In this document: piece after piece, positions 1-9,191 of the stretch
Layout of the letters: the number at the start of each line of letters is the position of its first letter
How positions within the stretch are numbered: position 1 is the stretch's first letter
Assembly: GCA_964655775.1 (NCBI GenBank)
Contig: CAZZNQ010000002.1
Span: forward strand, 45,421 to 109,420
Reading direction: 5' to 3'
DNA: 64,000 bases
From: CAZZNQ01 sp964655775
GTDB lineage: Bacteria > Planctomycetota > Brocadiia > SM23-32
Made by a program: the position numbers and the translations under genes
The notes under the pieces: model-generated
The model's database searches: none
What the model saw: the letters and a program-made list of their open reading frames with translations, nothing else
Told to the model about the DNA's origin: nothing

Positions 1-206
1 TGGGTTTCGCACCGACGCGTCGTTCGCGCCTTCGAATTCTTCAGAATGGATTGAACCACGAATCCCCCGCCGAAAGCAACATAGCAGAGGATTATGGTGT
101 TTGACTAGTCGCCGTGGCCGATATATGCTGGTTTGGTACGCACACGGCGGAACGGGGCGCATGCTCCGCCGGTGTGGGGATAAGGACCAGGGATGTGCTC
201 TTTCCA

Positions 207-222
207 CGGCATGCCCTTTGCG
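207..222 (+). promoter_or_regulatory. Sigma-54 -24/-12 promoter of the export operon
   Basis: The element reads CGGCAT-GCCCT-TTGCG, with GG at 208-209 and GC at 220-221 separated by exactly 10 bases, as sigma-54 holoenzyme requires. It is nearly the same as the element at 9192-9207. Initiation would fall near 233, giving a leader of about 53 bases to the lipoprotein ATG at 286. This also argues against using start codons upstream of 207. No TGTTGA-type inverted repeat was found upstream, though only about 200 bases are available. Confidence 0.65.
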
Positions 223-285
223 AGGAACCTAGCGAGTGCCAGAAGTCGCATTCGATTATTTCACGTGTTTTTTGCGGAGCTGACT

Positions 286-1029
286 ATGCATTGGCAGAAG
301 AGAGCTGCTCTGGTGCTTTTGGCCGCATGCCTGGTCGTAGCGAGCGGTTGTGCGGCGGGTCCGGTAAGGGACTGGGCCGGCCGCGTCACATCCGAACGGA
401 TGATCAGCAAGTCCGAACCAAACGCCACATACGTGGTCGACCCTCCGGACGCCATCCGCATCGAGTTCGTCGAGCGGATCGAGTTCGTGGAGCAGGCGGA
501 CCTGACTCGAACCGCACAGATCCGCTCGGACGGCACAGTGACGCTGCCGCTGCTCGGAGACGTTCTGGTAGCGGGAATGACGACGGACGAGATCAAGGAG
601 GAACTGCAGGATCTCTACAGCCAGTACTACAAGGATCCTCAGATTCTCGTCACCGTTGCCGCGTTCCGTAGCAAGCACATATACGTGTACGGTGAGGTGG
701 GTAGCCCCGGTGTTCAACCCTATACGGGCTACATGAACCTCTCGGATGCAATCGGCACCGCCGGGGGCTTGCCGAGGACGGCCGCTATCTCGCGGGTGAA
801 GATTATTCGGGGAGACCTGGACCAACCGGAGGTTTTCAAGGCGAATCTGAGGCGGCTCCTCTATAAGGGGGACACGCGCCAGGACGTCTCGCTTGCCGAG
901 AACGATGTAGTCTATGTGCCGCCGACGGTACTGGCCTGGATTGGCTATCAGATTCAGAGCCTCCTGTTCCCGGCCCGCAGCGCCACGTCGCTGGCCGCAG
1001 TGCCCGGTGGGGGCGGCGGCTACTACTGA
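286..1029 (+). CDS. Polysaccharide export outer-membrane lipoprotein (Wza/SLBB type, exosortase-associated)
   Basis: This 247-residue protein is a likely outer-membrane export lipoprotein that would form or gate the channel for exopolysaccharide. The N-terminus has charged residues, a hydrophobic stretch and a lipobox ending SGC near residue 21. A polysaccharide biosynthesis/export domain follows (roughly residues 45-130, including the RSDGTVTLPLLGDV stretch), then an SLBB-like domain (IYVYGEVGSPGVQPY, ending NDVVYVPPT). The ATG at 286 is chosen because GGAG lies six bases upstream and because in-frame starts further upstream would lie before the promoter at 207-222. It opens a co-directional run with the ATPase, chain-length and kinase genes, the order usual for exosortase-associated EPS loci. 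The Gly/Tyr-rich C-terminus (GGGGGYY) is unusual but not diagnostic. Confidence 0.9.
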   Translation: MHWQKRAALVLLAACLVVASGCAAGPVRDWAGRVTSERMISKSEPNATYVVDPPDAIRIEFVERIEFVEQADLTRTAQIRSDGTVTLPLLGDVLVAGMTTDEIKEELQDLYSQYYKDPQILVTVAAFRSKHIYVYGEVGSPGVQPYTGYMNLSDAIGTAGGLPRTAAISRVKIIRGDLDQPEVFKANLRRLLYKGDTRQDVSLAENDVVYVPPTVLAWIGYQIQSLLFPARSATSLAAVPGGGGGYY

Positions 1030-1070
1030 TCAAACGCAACAGGCGCACAGCGCCAGATCGGGTGATCTGC

Positions 1071-2150
1071 ATGTATTTGGAGCATTTTGGGCTGAGGACT
1101 TTTCCCTTCACCACAGCGCCCGATCCGCGCTTCTACTTTGCGAGCGCGAAACACCGGGAGGCCCTTGCGTGCCTGCTGTACGCGATTCAGCAGAGAAAGG
1201 GATTCGCGCTCATTACGGGCGAGGTGGGCTCCGGCAAGAGCATGCTGTGCCATGCGGCCCTGAAGCGACTCGGCGATTCGGTTGAGTCCGCAATGATGGT
1301 TCAGACTTCATTCGGCCCGGAGGAATTCGTCCGCGCCGTAGCCGTGGAGTTCGGCCTGGAGGAAGAAGGCAAGTCCCGAGTCTCCCTGATGAAGGAGTTC
1401 AGGGGTTTTCTGGTCGCCGCCCGCAGGCAACATCGGGTGGTGGTGCTGCTGGTGGATGAGGCCCAGGACCTGTCGCCGGAGGCTCTGGAAGAGGTGCGCC
1501 TGCTCGGAAACCTCGAGACCCCGACCGACAAGTTGCTGCAGATCATCCTGGTGGGGCAACCGGAACTCCGCCGCGCCATAGGTACTTATGAACTCCGCCA
1601 GTTGGACCAGCGGATCGCCGTAAAGTTTCATCTGGGCGCCCTGTCATGCCAGGACGTGGGGGCCTATATCGACCATCGTCTGCACGTGGCCGGGGCCGAA
1701 CGGGAGGATCTGTTTGACACGGAAGCCAAGTTCGAGGTCTTCAAGACCAGCAAGGGAATCCCCCGACTCGTAAACGTTCATTGCGACCAGGCGATGCTGC
1801 TGGCGTACGTGAACGACGAACCCGTGGTGACCGGGGAGACGATGTGCCGTGTGATAGAGGAACGCGAAGGCTACTATATGGACCGCGACGGACAGGTTGC
1901 CGCCAGCGACGACCTGCCCGACCTTCCGTGGGGAATGCTTCCGCGGAAGGCACGCGTAAGGTGCCCGCAGTGCCGGCAATCGATAGGGGTCTATGAAGAC
2001 GAAGCCGGCCATGCCGGCATCTGCCCCGGCTGCGGGGCGGTTATCAAGATCCCCGCCGGAGCGTTCGCCGACAAGAGCGCCGGCTCCCGGGAATCTGACT
2101 CCAGGGCTCGGACCGCCTCCAGAAGGCGACGCAGCCGAAGTGTTGACTGA
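1071..2150 (+). CDS. ExeA/GspA-like AAA ATPase, exosortase EPS-locus type, with C-terminal zinc ribbon
   Basis: A 359-residue cytoplasmic ATPase of the family found beside exosortase EPS genes. The opening YLEHFGLRTFPFTTAPDPRF is typical of ExeA-like proteins. Walker A is GEVGSGKS (about residues 50-57) and Walker B is VVLLVDEAQD (about 124-133). A sensor-type segment (LLQIILVGQPELR) follows. Near the C-terminus two Cys pairs, CPQC and CPGC, frame a short zinc-ribbon-like fold, after which a basic low-complexity tail ends the protein. The ATG at 1071 fits the family start better than a GTG nine bases upstream. No strong Shine-Dalgarno is visible, and the gene lies 41 bases after the lipoprotein stop, so coupled translation is plausible. 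Its exact role in assembly is not established. Confidence 0.87.
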   Translation: MYLEHFGLRTFPFTTAPDPRFYFASAKHREALACLLYAIQQRKGFALITGEVGSGKSMLCHAALKRLGDSVESAMMVQTSFGPEEFVRAVAVEFGLEEEGKSRVSLMKEFRGFLVAARRQHRVVVLLVDEAQDLSPEALEEVRLLGNLETPTDKLLQIILVGQPELRRAIGTYELRQLDQRIAVKFHLGALSCQDVGAYIDHRLHVAGAEREDLFDTEAKFEVFKTSKGIPRLVNVHCDQAMLLAYVNDEPVVTGETMCRVIEEREGYYMDRDGQVAASDDLPDLPWGMLPRKARVRCPQCRQSIGVYEDEAGHAGICPGCGAVIKIPAGAFADKSAGSRESDSRARTASRRRRSRSVD

Positions 2151-2215
2151 ACGACATCAGGCCGCGGCCCCAGTGCCCGGCTCATGGCATAGCAGGGGAT
2201 GAGGAAGACAGACAG

Positions 2216-3865
2216 ATGAGCAAGATGCCGAAGTCAACTCGCGATTACCTGCGCATCGTATTTCGCAGGAAGTGGTGGTTGGTCGTGTTCTCCATACTGG
2301 GGCTGGGCGCCGCCGCTGTGGCCTTCACTACAATGCCCAGCACGTATCTCGCCACCTCTCTGGTGCGGCGCACGGATTCCATGCGCAACGCGCGAGGACT
2401 GGTCTCCCAGGGAACGAGGCTTAGCACGGATGCCCTACGGAGAGAAATCCTGACGTGGGATAACCTGAACGGCGTCATTACGGCGTGCAACCTCGACACC
2501 GCCCTCCGCACGCAGGCGCAATGGGAGGCCATGCGCAAGAAGCTGGAGGGGGCCATCAGTATGAAGAACGTGGCCCACAGCGGCACGGTCGACCACATCG
2601 AGATATCCGTGCAGTATGAAAACCCCGACATGGCGGCACGGCTGGCGAACGCAGTCGCGGACCGATATGTGGAGAGCTCGACCGCTGCGGATACCGAGGC
2701 GAGCCGGCAGGACATGGAGTTCTTTGAGGAGGAGACGGACAAGGCCAGAGTGCGCCTGCAGAAGGCAGAAAAGGCGCTTGAGGAGTATCAGATCAACTAC
2801 GATCAGTGGGTGGACCTGCCGCAGGTCAAAGAAGGTTTGAACCAGCGCCTCCTGAACCTGCGCATTCGGAAGATGTCGCAGGAGCAGGAACTGGACGAGA
2901 CCAAGAAAAGCCTGGAAGCCGTTGTGGAGCAGCTTGCCGAGACGCCGGAGCGCGTCGAGGGCGACCTCGTAAGGGTCATCAACCCGGAATACGCAGACAT
3001 GCTGCGCCGTCTCAACCAGAGCGAGCTTCAACTCAGCCGCATGCGCATGAAGATGACGGACGAGCACATAGAGGTGATCAAGCTGCAAGACCAGATCGCC
3101 CTGCTGAAAGAGCAGCTCGCTAACACACCCGAGTACAAGGATCAGCCTCCCGGCGAGATCCTCAATCCGGTCTATGCCGAAAGGCAGACGGAGAGGCTGC
3201 GTCTGGAGCAGAAAGTGCGCCAGCACACGGCGGCCATCGCAACCATCGACGCACAGATGGCGGCCGCCGAGGCCGAACTGAGGACGGCTCGCGACCAGGA
3301 GCGCACCTATAACGATCTGGTCCGGGAGAAGGCCGAGGCGAGCGAGCAGTACAACGAGTTCCGCGTCCGCCGCGACCAGGCCCGCACCAGGCTCCAGCTT
3401 ATCTCGGAGAAGGAACTGGGCACTGACGTGGAGATCATATCGCGAGCCATCCCGCCCGTGCGTCCGTATCAGGTACCGAAGATGCAGATGGCCCTGCTGC
3501 TCATGGTGGCCGGGCTGGCAATGGGAGGCGGAACCGTCGTCGGCCTTGAGTTCCTGGACGAGTCGTTCCGAAGCAAGGAAGACGCGGCCGAGTTTCTGCA
3601 GATTGCTGTGCTCGGCAGCGTGTCCACCATTGACTTCGACGGTAAGCCCCCCCAACCGAGCGGCCAGGCACTGCCCCGGCCCGGTCAAGCCAAGCGTGTC
3701 TTCCTGGTAGTCGTCCTGCTGTTAGTACTCGGTGCCATAGGGCTCGGTATTTGGGAACTGGTGGAGCCGGGAGCGTTCAAGGAGTTCCCGGGCCACGTGC
3801 AGCGACTGCCCGGCAGGGCCTTGACCTTCGTTAGACAGCTAGTGGGCAGGATCCTGCCTGATTAG
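2216..3865 (+). CDS. Wzz-type polysaccharide chain-length determinant, exosortase-associated
   Basis: This 549-residue inner-membrane protein probably sets polymer length and partners with the kinase encoded next. It has an N-terminal membrane segment at about residues 20-42, a Wzz-like periplasmic part, and long heptad-rich coiled-coil regions (roughly 165-310 and 325-400). A second membrane segment (MQMALLLMVAGLAMGGG) is near residue 425 and follows the Pro-rich RAIPPVRPYQVPK stretch typical of these proteins. A third hydrophobic segment (VFLVVVLLLVLGAIGLGIWE) lies near residue 500. That third segment goes beyond the usual two-helix plan. The gene starts 65 bases after the ATPase and ends 49 bases before the kinase. 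Confidence 0.88.
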   Translation: MSKMPKSTRDYLRIVFRRKWWLVVFSILGLGAAAVAFTTMPSTYLATSLVRRTDSMRNARGLVSQGTRLSTDALRREILTWDNLNGVITACNLDTALRTQAQWEAMRKKLEGAISMKNVAHSGTVDHIEISVQYENPDMAARLANAVADRYVESSTAADTEASRQDMEFFEEETDKARVRLQKAEKALEEYQINYDQWVDLPQVKEGLNQRLLNLRIRKMSQEQELDETKKSLEAVVEQLAETPERVEGDLVRVINPEYADMLRRLNQSELQLSRMRMKMTDEHIEVIKLQDQIALLKEQLANTPEYKDQPPGEILNPVYAERQTERLRLEQKVRQHTAAIATIDAQMAAAEAELRTARDQERTYNDLVREKAEASEQYNEFRVRRDQARTRLQLISEKELGTDVEIISRAIPPVRPYQVPKMQMALLLMVAGLAMGGGTVVGLEFLDESFRSKEDAAEFLQIAVLGSVSTIDFDGKPPQPSGQALPRPGQAKRVFLVVVLLLVLGAIGLGIWELVEPGAFKEFPGHVQRLPGRALTFVRQLVGRILPD

Positions 3866-3914
3866 GAATATCACGGCCCGCACATGGGCCATGACTTCAG
3901 AGCCGAGGTCGGTA

Positions 3915-4940
3915 ATGGCGGAAGAAGGGAAATACGATCGAGCAAGGACGAAGAGCGGCATTGAAGAGATGCCCTTCGAGGAAGAGCCGCTCCTGGACAC
4001 CGATGCGCCGGTAGCGGAACCCGTTTTCGTCAGGGAAACGCTCGCTGAGCCCGATTTTGAACGCGTCCCGTCCATGTGCGATGATCCGCATCAGGCCCTC
4101 GTCGTCCGCCAGGCAACGGAAATCGGCGGCAACGCTCGGGAGGCCGCCTCTCAGTTCAAAGCCATCCGGTCGCGCATTCTGGCCATGAACGGTGGCAAAC
4201 CGCCGCAGATCATAATGGTGACTTCCAGCACAGTTGCGGAGGGCAAGACCACCGTCGCCCTGAATCTGGCGGCGGCGTTGAGCGAGATAGACTCCACGGA
4301 TCGCGTGGTAGTTCTCGACGGAGACCTGCCCGCCCCCGCCGTTCACATGGCGATAGGTATGAAGCCCGACGCACTGCTGGACGACTTCTCCGAGCCGCCG
4401 AGACCACGCAAGAGAGACGAGCCCCACCGTCCGCGAGGCGCCCGAACGGGGCTGCGCGACGTGCTGACCAACGGGCTGGATCTGAGCGGAAATGTGTACG
4501 AGACGGAGATCTCGAACCTGGACGTCATACCGGGACGAGTTGATCCCGAGGAGAGGGAATTCGAGACAGAGTTGAATGAGAACTGCGCGGCGCTCCTCGA
4601 TAAGCTGCGCAGATACTACAGTTTCATCATTGTCGACACGCCGCCCCTGCAAGCCGCCAGCCAGGCCGGCATCTTTGCCAAGCACTGCGATCTGGTGCTT
4701 GTCGTCGCCAGGCTGGAAGGGACGCCGCGAGAGGTGGTGAAGAAGACTGTCGAACAGCTCCAGCAAGTGGGGGCGAAACAGATCGCCTGCGTGCTGAACC
4801 ACCATAAGCACCACGTCCCGAGCTTCATCTACCGGTTCTTCGGCACGCCTCCCGGCTACTACTACGGATACGGGTACGGATACCGTTACGGGTACGGATA
4901 CGGCTACGGCAAGCACCGTCGCCGTCGGACCCGCAAGTGA
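3915..4940 (+). CDS. Bacterial tyrosine autokinase (BY-kinase, CpsD/CapB/EpsG type)
   Basis: A 341-residue cytoplasmic P-loop kinase that would work with the adjacent chain-length protein to control polymerisation. The deviant Walker A is SSTVAEGKTT, followed by a Walker A'-like VVLDGDLPAP and a Walker B-like FIIVDTPP. The usual arginine in the A' motif is replaced (DLPAP). An ExxxQFKAIRSRI segment ahead of Walker A resembles the oligomerisation motif. The tail is striking: ten tyrosines in 18 codons alternate with glycine, then a basic KHRRRRTRK end. The ATG at 3915 has GAGG six bases upstream; an in-frame ATG at 3891 is the alternative. The stop is 75 bases before the GT2 start. Confidence 0.88.
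   Translation: MAEEGKYDRARTKSGIEEMPFEEEPLLDTDAPVAEPVFVRETLAEPDFERVPSMCDDPHQALVVRQATEIGGNAREAASQFKAIRSRILAMNGGKPPQIIMVTSSTVAEGKTTVALNLAAALSEIDSTDRVVVLDGDLPAPAVHMAIGMKPDALLDDFSEPPRPRKRDEPHRPRGARTGLRDVLTNGLDLSGNVYETEISNLDVIPGRVDPEEREFETELNENCAALLDKLRRYYSFIIVDTPPLQAASQAGIFAKHCDLVLVVARLEGTPREVVKKTVEQLQQVGAKQIACVLNHHKHHVPSFIYRFFGTPPGYYYGYGYGYRYGYGYGYGKHRRRRTRK
4857..4910 (+). repeat. TACGGN hexanucleotide repeat encoding the Tyr-Gly kinase tail
   Basis: Eighteen codons are built almost wholly from TAC and GGN, so the DNA is an imperfect 6-bp tandem repeat. Slippage by one unit would add or remove one Tyr-Gly pair without changing frame. Confidence 0.8.
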
Positions 4941-5015
4941 CGGCATTTCGGCACCGCGGCCGGCGAGGGCCGGTCGCCGGTGCTCCCAGTTTTCCTCTGC
5001 CCCGGAGGCCGTCAC

Positions 5016-6218
5016 ATGACCGTGTTGGCCTGGATAGTGGCCGCCTGCCTGGCGATTCCCCTGTATTCCTACCTGGGCTATCCGGTGATCCTGTTTCTCC
5101 TGGCGTCGCTGGTTCAGACTACCCGAGATGCCTATTACCTCCTCCACAGGAAGGAGAGGCGGAGCTCGGAGGCTTCCTTTCCCAACGTCAGCATCATAAT
5201 CGCCGCATACAACGAGGAGGCCAGCATCGGGGCCACCATCGCCCACTGCCTCGCACTGGACTACCCACCCGACCAACTGGAGATCATCGTCGGCTCGGAC
5301 GGCTCCAGCGACGACACAGTCGAGATTGCAGGGCAGTATGAGGGCAACCGGGTCATCGTCGAGGACTTCGCTACGCGCCGAGGCAAGACATCGGTCATCC
5401 GCGACTGCGTCCGCCGGGCGAGCGGCGCGATCCTTGTGTTCACCGATGCCAACACGAAGCTCCGTTTCCGTTCGGTGCGAAACTTAGTGCGGCATTTCAG
5501 CGATCCTCGCGTGGGCGCCGTCTGCGGAGAGCTCCACCTGGTAACCTCTTTGGGTGCTCCCGCGGGCGAGGGTATCTACTGGCGCTATGAAGTGATGCTG
5601 AAGTTCCTTGAGAGCCGCCTTGACTCCGTCCTGGGGGCGAACGGGGGCATCTATGCCGTGCGTCGAGAGGTCTTTCCCGAACTCCCCGACAATGTCATCA
5701 CGGATGATTTCGTCATCCCTATGAAGGTGCGTGCCGCCGGGCTTCGGGTCGCCTACGATCCCGAAGCGACCGCCGTCGAGCAGGCCCCGGAATCAGTCAC
5801 TCACGAGTTCCGACGCCGCATGCGCATTGGTGCAGGCAACTGGCAGGCGCTCAGGCACTGCGCCCCGCTGCTACTGCCGTGGAAGGGCTTCGTGTCGTTT
5901 GCCTACTGGTCGCACAAAGTCTTCAGGTGGGTGACGCCGTTTCTTCTGGTTGCCGCATTGGTCGCTAACGGCTACCTGGTGCACGTCCCTTTCTGGAGAT
6001 TCGCGCTTCTGTGCCAGCTCTCAGGCTACGCGCTGGCATCCGCTGGTCTTATTCTGCGCCGACTGGGGGTGCCGGCTGGACCTCTCCGCATCCCCGCATA
6101 CTTTGTCGCCATCAACGCCGCGCTGGGGGTTGGATTCGTAAAGGGCATGTTGGGGCTGCAGTCGTCCGCCTGGCGACGTACAGCGCGTTCCGCAGTTAGC
6201 ACCCGGAGACCGTCCTGA
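5016..6218 (+). CDS. Membrane glycosyltransferase family 2 (processive-type GT2)
   Basis: A 400-residue inner-membrane GT2 enzyme likely to add sugars to the lipid-linked exopolysaccharide. One hydrophobic segment lies at the N-terminus (about residues 3-30). The catalytic domain shows the nucleotide-binding stretch VSIIIAAYNEEASIGATI, IIVGSDGSSDDT, the metal-binding-like VFTDANT, a DDFVIP acceptor-base motif, and RRRMRIGAGNWQ, which resembles the (Q/R)xxRW element. Three or four hydrophobic segments follow at the C-terminus. The start at 5016 has CGGAGG in good position. The stop overlaps the ATG of the next gene by one base (TGATG), indicating translational coupling. Confidence 0.88.
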   Translation: MTVLAWIVAACLAIPLYSYLGYPVILFLLASLVQTTRDAYYLLHRKERRSSEASFPNVSIIIAAYNEEASIGATIAHCLALDYPPDQLEIIVGSDGSSDDTVEIAGQYEGNRVIVEDFATRRGKTSVIRDCVRRASGAILVFTDANTKLRFRSVRNLVRHFSDPRVGAVCGELHLVTSLGAPAGEGIYWRYEVMLKFLESRLDSVLGANGGIYAVRREVFPELPDNVITDDFVIPMKVRAAGLRVAYDPEATAVEQAPESVTHEFRRRMRIGAGNWQALRHCAPLLLPWKGFVSFAYWSHKVFRWVTPFLLVAALVANGYLVHVPFWRFALLCQLSGYALASAGLILRRLGVPAGPLRIPAYFVAINAALGVGFVKGMLGLQSSAWRRTARSAVSTRRPS

Positions 6219-7384
6219 TGGCCGGCCTTGTCCTAGCAGTTTTCGCGCTTGCGCTGATTCCCGGCGTTCTGCTGGGGCTAAAGATTCGGCGCAAGAACTG
6301 TCACATATGGTTGCCCGCATATCTGCGGCGCGATTGGCCGGGCCGCAGGGAAAGCACCGACCCGGCCGAACCGATCCACATCCTGTTTTGCGTGGCAGAC
6401 CACTGGGAGCCCGGTCTGGGCGACGCAGAACGGGCCACGGAGAGACAGCGCGTGAGCAAGTGGTTGGACGAATACCCGAGGATGGCCGACCGCTTTCGTG
6501 ACGCGGACGGTTTGAGCCCTACGCACACGTTTTTCTATCCTGCGGAAGAGTTCGACGCCGAGCACATCGACCGGCTGGCGGAACTCGTCAAGTCCGGCTA
6601 TGGCGAGTTGGAGGTGCACCTACACCACGATGGCGACACCCCCGAAAGGATGCAGGCCAGGTTGACGGACTTCCTTGCGCAGCTCAGTGACCGCGGACTC
6701 ACGGGCCGAGGCGACGGCCCCAGGTTCTCCTTTGTGCACGGCAACTGGGCGCTGGACAATTCGCTGCCGGACGGTCGTTGGTGCGGCGTCAACAACGAGT
6801 TACAGGTTCTGCGCGAGTGCGGGTGCTATGCGGATTTCACATACCCCTCCGCCCCGTCCCCCTCGCAGACCCGCCGCATTAACAGCATATACTACGCCAC
6901 GGACGACCCCGAAAGGCCGCGGTCGGCCGACGACGGCACGCCGGTGCGTGTCGGAGCACCGCCGACCGGGGATCTGATGCTCGTGCAAGGGCCGCTCTTG
7001 CCGGTGCTGTACAAGGGCTTTCTGCCGAGCATCGAGAACGGGAACATAGCCGCCGGACAGGAGCCTTCGCCGAGCAGACTCAGGGCCTGGATACGCGCGC
7101 GCGTATGCGTGGGTGGGCGTCCGAACTGGGTATTCGTGAAGGTGCATACACACGGCTGTAAGGAGGCGAACTGGCCGGCCCTCTTCGGCGATGGGATGCT
7201 GAGAGTGCACGAGGAGTTATGCGGACGATACTGCTCGGGCCGCTACCGCACACATTATGTCTCCGCGCGCGAGCTCTACAACATCGTGAAAGCCGCCGAG
7301 GCGGGCATGGAAGGCGATCCTGGCCGCTACAGGGACTTCGCTATCGCTGCACCGGCCGTGGCACATCCCCGAACTGCGGGTTAG
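6218..7384 (+). CDS. Polysaccharide deacetylase-like membrane-anchored protein
   Basis: A 388-residue protein with one N-terminal membrane segment (about residues 2-22) and a large soluble domain that should face the periplasm. Segments such as FCVADHWEPG, EVHLHHDGDTPERM, FVHGNWALDNSLPDG and FVKVHTHGCKE look like the metal and catalytic stretches of a NodB-like (beta/alpha) deacetylase. They depart from the classical TFDD and HxxxH motifs, so the activity is inferred from the overall pattern and place. It sits between the GT2 and the exosortase, where XrtA-type loci often carry a deacetylase. Translation is coupled to the GT2 by the TGATG overlap. Confidence 0.65.
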   Translation: MAGLVLAVFALALIPGVLLGLKIRRKNCHIWLPAYLRRDWPGRRESTDPAEPIHILFCVADHWEPGLGDAERATERQRVSKWLDEYPRMADRFRDADGLSPTHTFFYPAEEFDAEHIDRLAELVKSGYGELEVHLHHDGDTPERMQARLTDFLAQLSDRGLTGRGDGPRFSFVHGNWALDNSLPDGRWCGVNNELQVLRECGCYADFTYPSAPSPSQTRRINSIYYATDDPERPRSADDGTPVRVGAPPTGDLMLVQGPLLPVLYKGFLPSIENGNIAAGQEPSPSRLRAWIRARVCVGGRPNWVFVKVHTHGCKEANWPALFGDGMLRVHEELCGRYCSGRYRTHYVSARELYNIVKAAEAGMEGDPGRYRDFAIAAPAVAHPRTAG

Positions 7385-7397
7385 AAGGAGCGTTCCC

Positions 7398-8981
7398 TTG
7401 AACGCCGAAAGCGCCCCCTGCAATGTCGATGAGCGAAGGCTACCGAAGTGGGTTGCGCCGGCCATGTTCGCACTTGCCGCCGCCGGGTTCGTGTGGACGT
7501 TCCGATGGATGGCCACAAGGTGGGAGCAGGAGAACAGTTACTACAGCCACGGCTGGCTCGTCTTACCTATCAGCGCGTTTCTTGTCTACCGGTGTCGGGA
7601 AGGTCTGGCGCGTTGCCACAAGGGATGTGATCTGTGGGGGTTTGCAGTACTCATTCCCGCTCTGACGCTCCATCTGGTCGCCACGGCCTGGCGCATCGGT
7701 TTCCTGTCCGGATTCGCGATGCTGGGCGTTCTTGTGGGGCTGATTCTGCTTCTCTACGGGCGCCTTCTGCTGCGCGCCATTCTCTTCCCGGTTGTATTCC
7801 TGGTCTTCATGGTCCCCCTGCCTGAAGTTCTGATCGAGAAGATCAGCTTCACCTTGAAGATGATGGCAGCGGCGGTCGCTGCAGCCTTTCTCGACCTGGT
7901 TGGTCTGGTTGCCGTCAGGGAGGGAAGCTACATCCACACGCCGAACGGCCCAGTCGTCGTGGATGACGTCTGCAGCGGTCTGAAGTACCTCATTGCTCTG
8001 ACAGCGTTCGGGGCGCTCTACAGTTACGTATCGGCTCTCAAGGGGCGGGATAAGTACCTCCTGTTCGCCGCCGCCATCCCTATCTCGTTTCTTGCGAATG
8101 TGGTTCGCGTAACGTTATTGGTGCTCATCGGTTACAACTGGGGTGTGGAAGCCACACAGAAGTGGTACAGCCACGATCTGCTCGGCTTTGCCTTGTTCGG
8201 CGTTGCATTTGTGATGTTGTTCACGGTGGAGTCGGTTTTGCTGCGCCTGCGGAACAGGGACGGCTCCGACGAAGGCAGTCAGACCTCAGAGAACGAGGTG
8301 GAGCCCGGTTTGACCATGTCGCCTACCGGGATGCCCCCCTTGAGCCGGCGGCGCGCTGTCGGGCTGGCGGCCGTGCTCCTGGTGGGCGCGCTGGGGATGT
8401 CCACGTTCCTGTCCAGGCCACGACCCGCCACGTCGACCAGCACCAAGCTGTCCGCCATTCCGCTGGAGTTGGCCGGCGGCGAGTGGTCTGGATCCGACTA
8501 CACGATGAGCGACCGCGTCTATGAGATACTGGGCACGCGGGATGTCCTGTCGCGCCGGTACGTGGGGTCCGAGGGCGAGGTCAACCTCGTGGTGGTCCTG
8601 GCCGAGCAGATCCGGCGACGAACTCATCCGCCCGAGCAGTGCGTGACGGGTGACGGTTCAATCATTCGGAGCACCGATCAACTGACCGTGGAGCTCGATG
8701 GCAGCCCTCTTCGGAGCCTCCGGGTCAACCAGCTCGTGCTGGAGGGCAGGAACGGGCAGACGCTCATGTGGTACTTCTACAAGAGTGGCGACCGCCTCAC
8801 CACCAGCTACTGGCGCCACCAGGCAGGCATCGCGTTGCGCGCACTGACCGATCCGAACGCTGCGGACGCGCTGGTGCGCCTGGACGCGCCGGTGACCGCA
8901 AACGACTTCGACGCCGCCGAGGACAGGCTAAGGGGCTTCCTCGACGACGTCATGCCTTCCGTGATGGACATCCTTCCGTAG
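7398..8981 (+). CDS. Exosortase fused to EpsI-type C-terminal domain
   Basis: A 527-residue membrane transpeptidase-like enzyme expected to cleave PEP-CTERM signals and hand the proteins to the cell surface. The N-terminal part has about eight hydrophobic segments. The catalytic set is visible: Cys192 in VVDDVCSGLKY, Arg237 in LANVVRVTLLV and His259 in WYSHDLLGF. From about residue 300 a hydrophobic anchor precedes an EpsI-like domain (RTHPPEQCVTGDG and TLMWYFYKSGD). Some bacteria encode EpsI separately; here it is fused. The start is TTG at 7398, supported by AAGGAG at 7385-7390. Two PEP-CTERM substrates are in this window (9981-11150 and 22037-22777). Confidence 0.92.
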   Translation: MNAESAPCNVDERRLPKWVAPAMFALAAAGFVWTFRWMATRWEQENSYYSHGWLVLPISAFLVYRCREGLARCHKGCDLWGFAVLIPALTLHLVATAWRIGFLSGFAMLGVLVGLILLLYGRLLLRAILFPVVFLVFMVPLPEVLIEKISFTLKMMAAAVAAAFLDLVGLVAVREGSYIHTPNGPVVVDDVCSGLKYLIALTAFGALYSYVSALKGRDKYLLFAAAIPISFLANVVRVTLLVLIGYNWGVEATQKWYSHDLLGFALFGVAFVMLFTVESVLLRLRNRDGSDEGSQTSENEVEPGLTMSPTGMPPLSRRRAVGLAAVLLVGALGMSTFLSRPRPATSTSTKLSAIPLELAGGEWSGSDYTMSDRVYEILGTRDVLSRRYVGSEGEVNLVVVLAEQIRRRTHPPEQCVTGDGSIIRSTDQLTVELDGSPLRSLRVNQLVLEGRNGQTLMWYFYKSGDRLTTSYWRHQAGIALRALTDPNAADALVRLDAPVTANDFDAAEDRLRGFLDDVMPSVMDILP

Positions 8982-9022
8982 ACACCGCTTCGCCTGTGCG
9001 GGCCGCTACTGGTTCTGCCCCC

Positions 9023-9040
9023 TGTTGAGGCATTTCAACC
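9023..9040 (+). promoter_or_regulatory. Candidate upstream activator site, copy 1
   Basis: Inverted repeat TGTTGA-N6-TCAACC, starting 32 bases before an almost identical site at 9055. It lies about 180-195 bases before the expected start of the sigma-54 promoter at 9192-9207, where enhancer-binding activators commonly bind. Confidence 0.55.
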
Positions 9041-9054
9041 CGGGCAACACGCCG

Positions 9055-9072
9055 TGTTGACCTTACTCAACA
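9055..9072 (+). promoter_or_regulatory. Candidate upstream activator site, copy 2
   Basis: Perfect inverted repeat TGTTGA-N6-TCAACA. The 32-base offset from copy 1 is about three helical turns, which would put two activator dimers on the same face. The same site type occurs at 22978-22995, at a similar distance from another sigma-54-type promoter. Confidence 0.6.
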
Positions 9073-9191
9073 GTATCCCCACACTACCCGTCCCGGCCCA
9101 GGCACTGCCCGAGCACATGAAGTATTAATGGAACGCCTATAGTGCTCCTGAATAACGCTTTACGTCTTTCGGTTTCCACCCCTCGTCCTCC

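Noticed and set aside
193..285. An upstream in-frame start for the export lipoprotein
   Set aside because: It lies ahead of the sigma-54 element at 207-222 and would bury the lipobox signal peptide.
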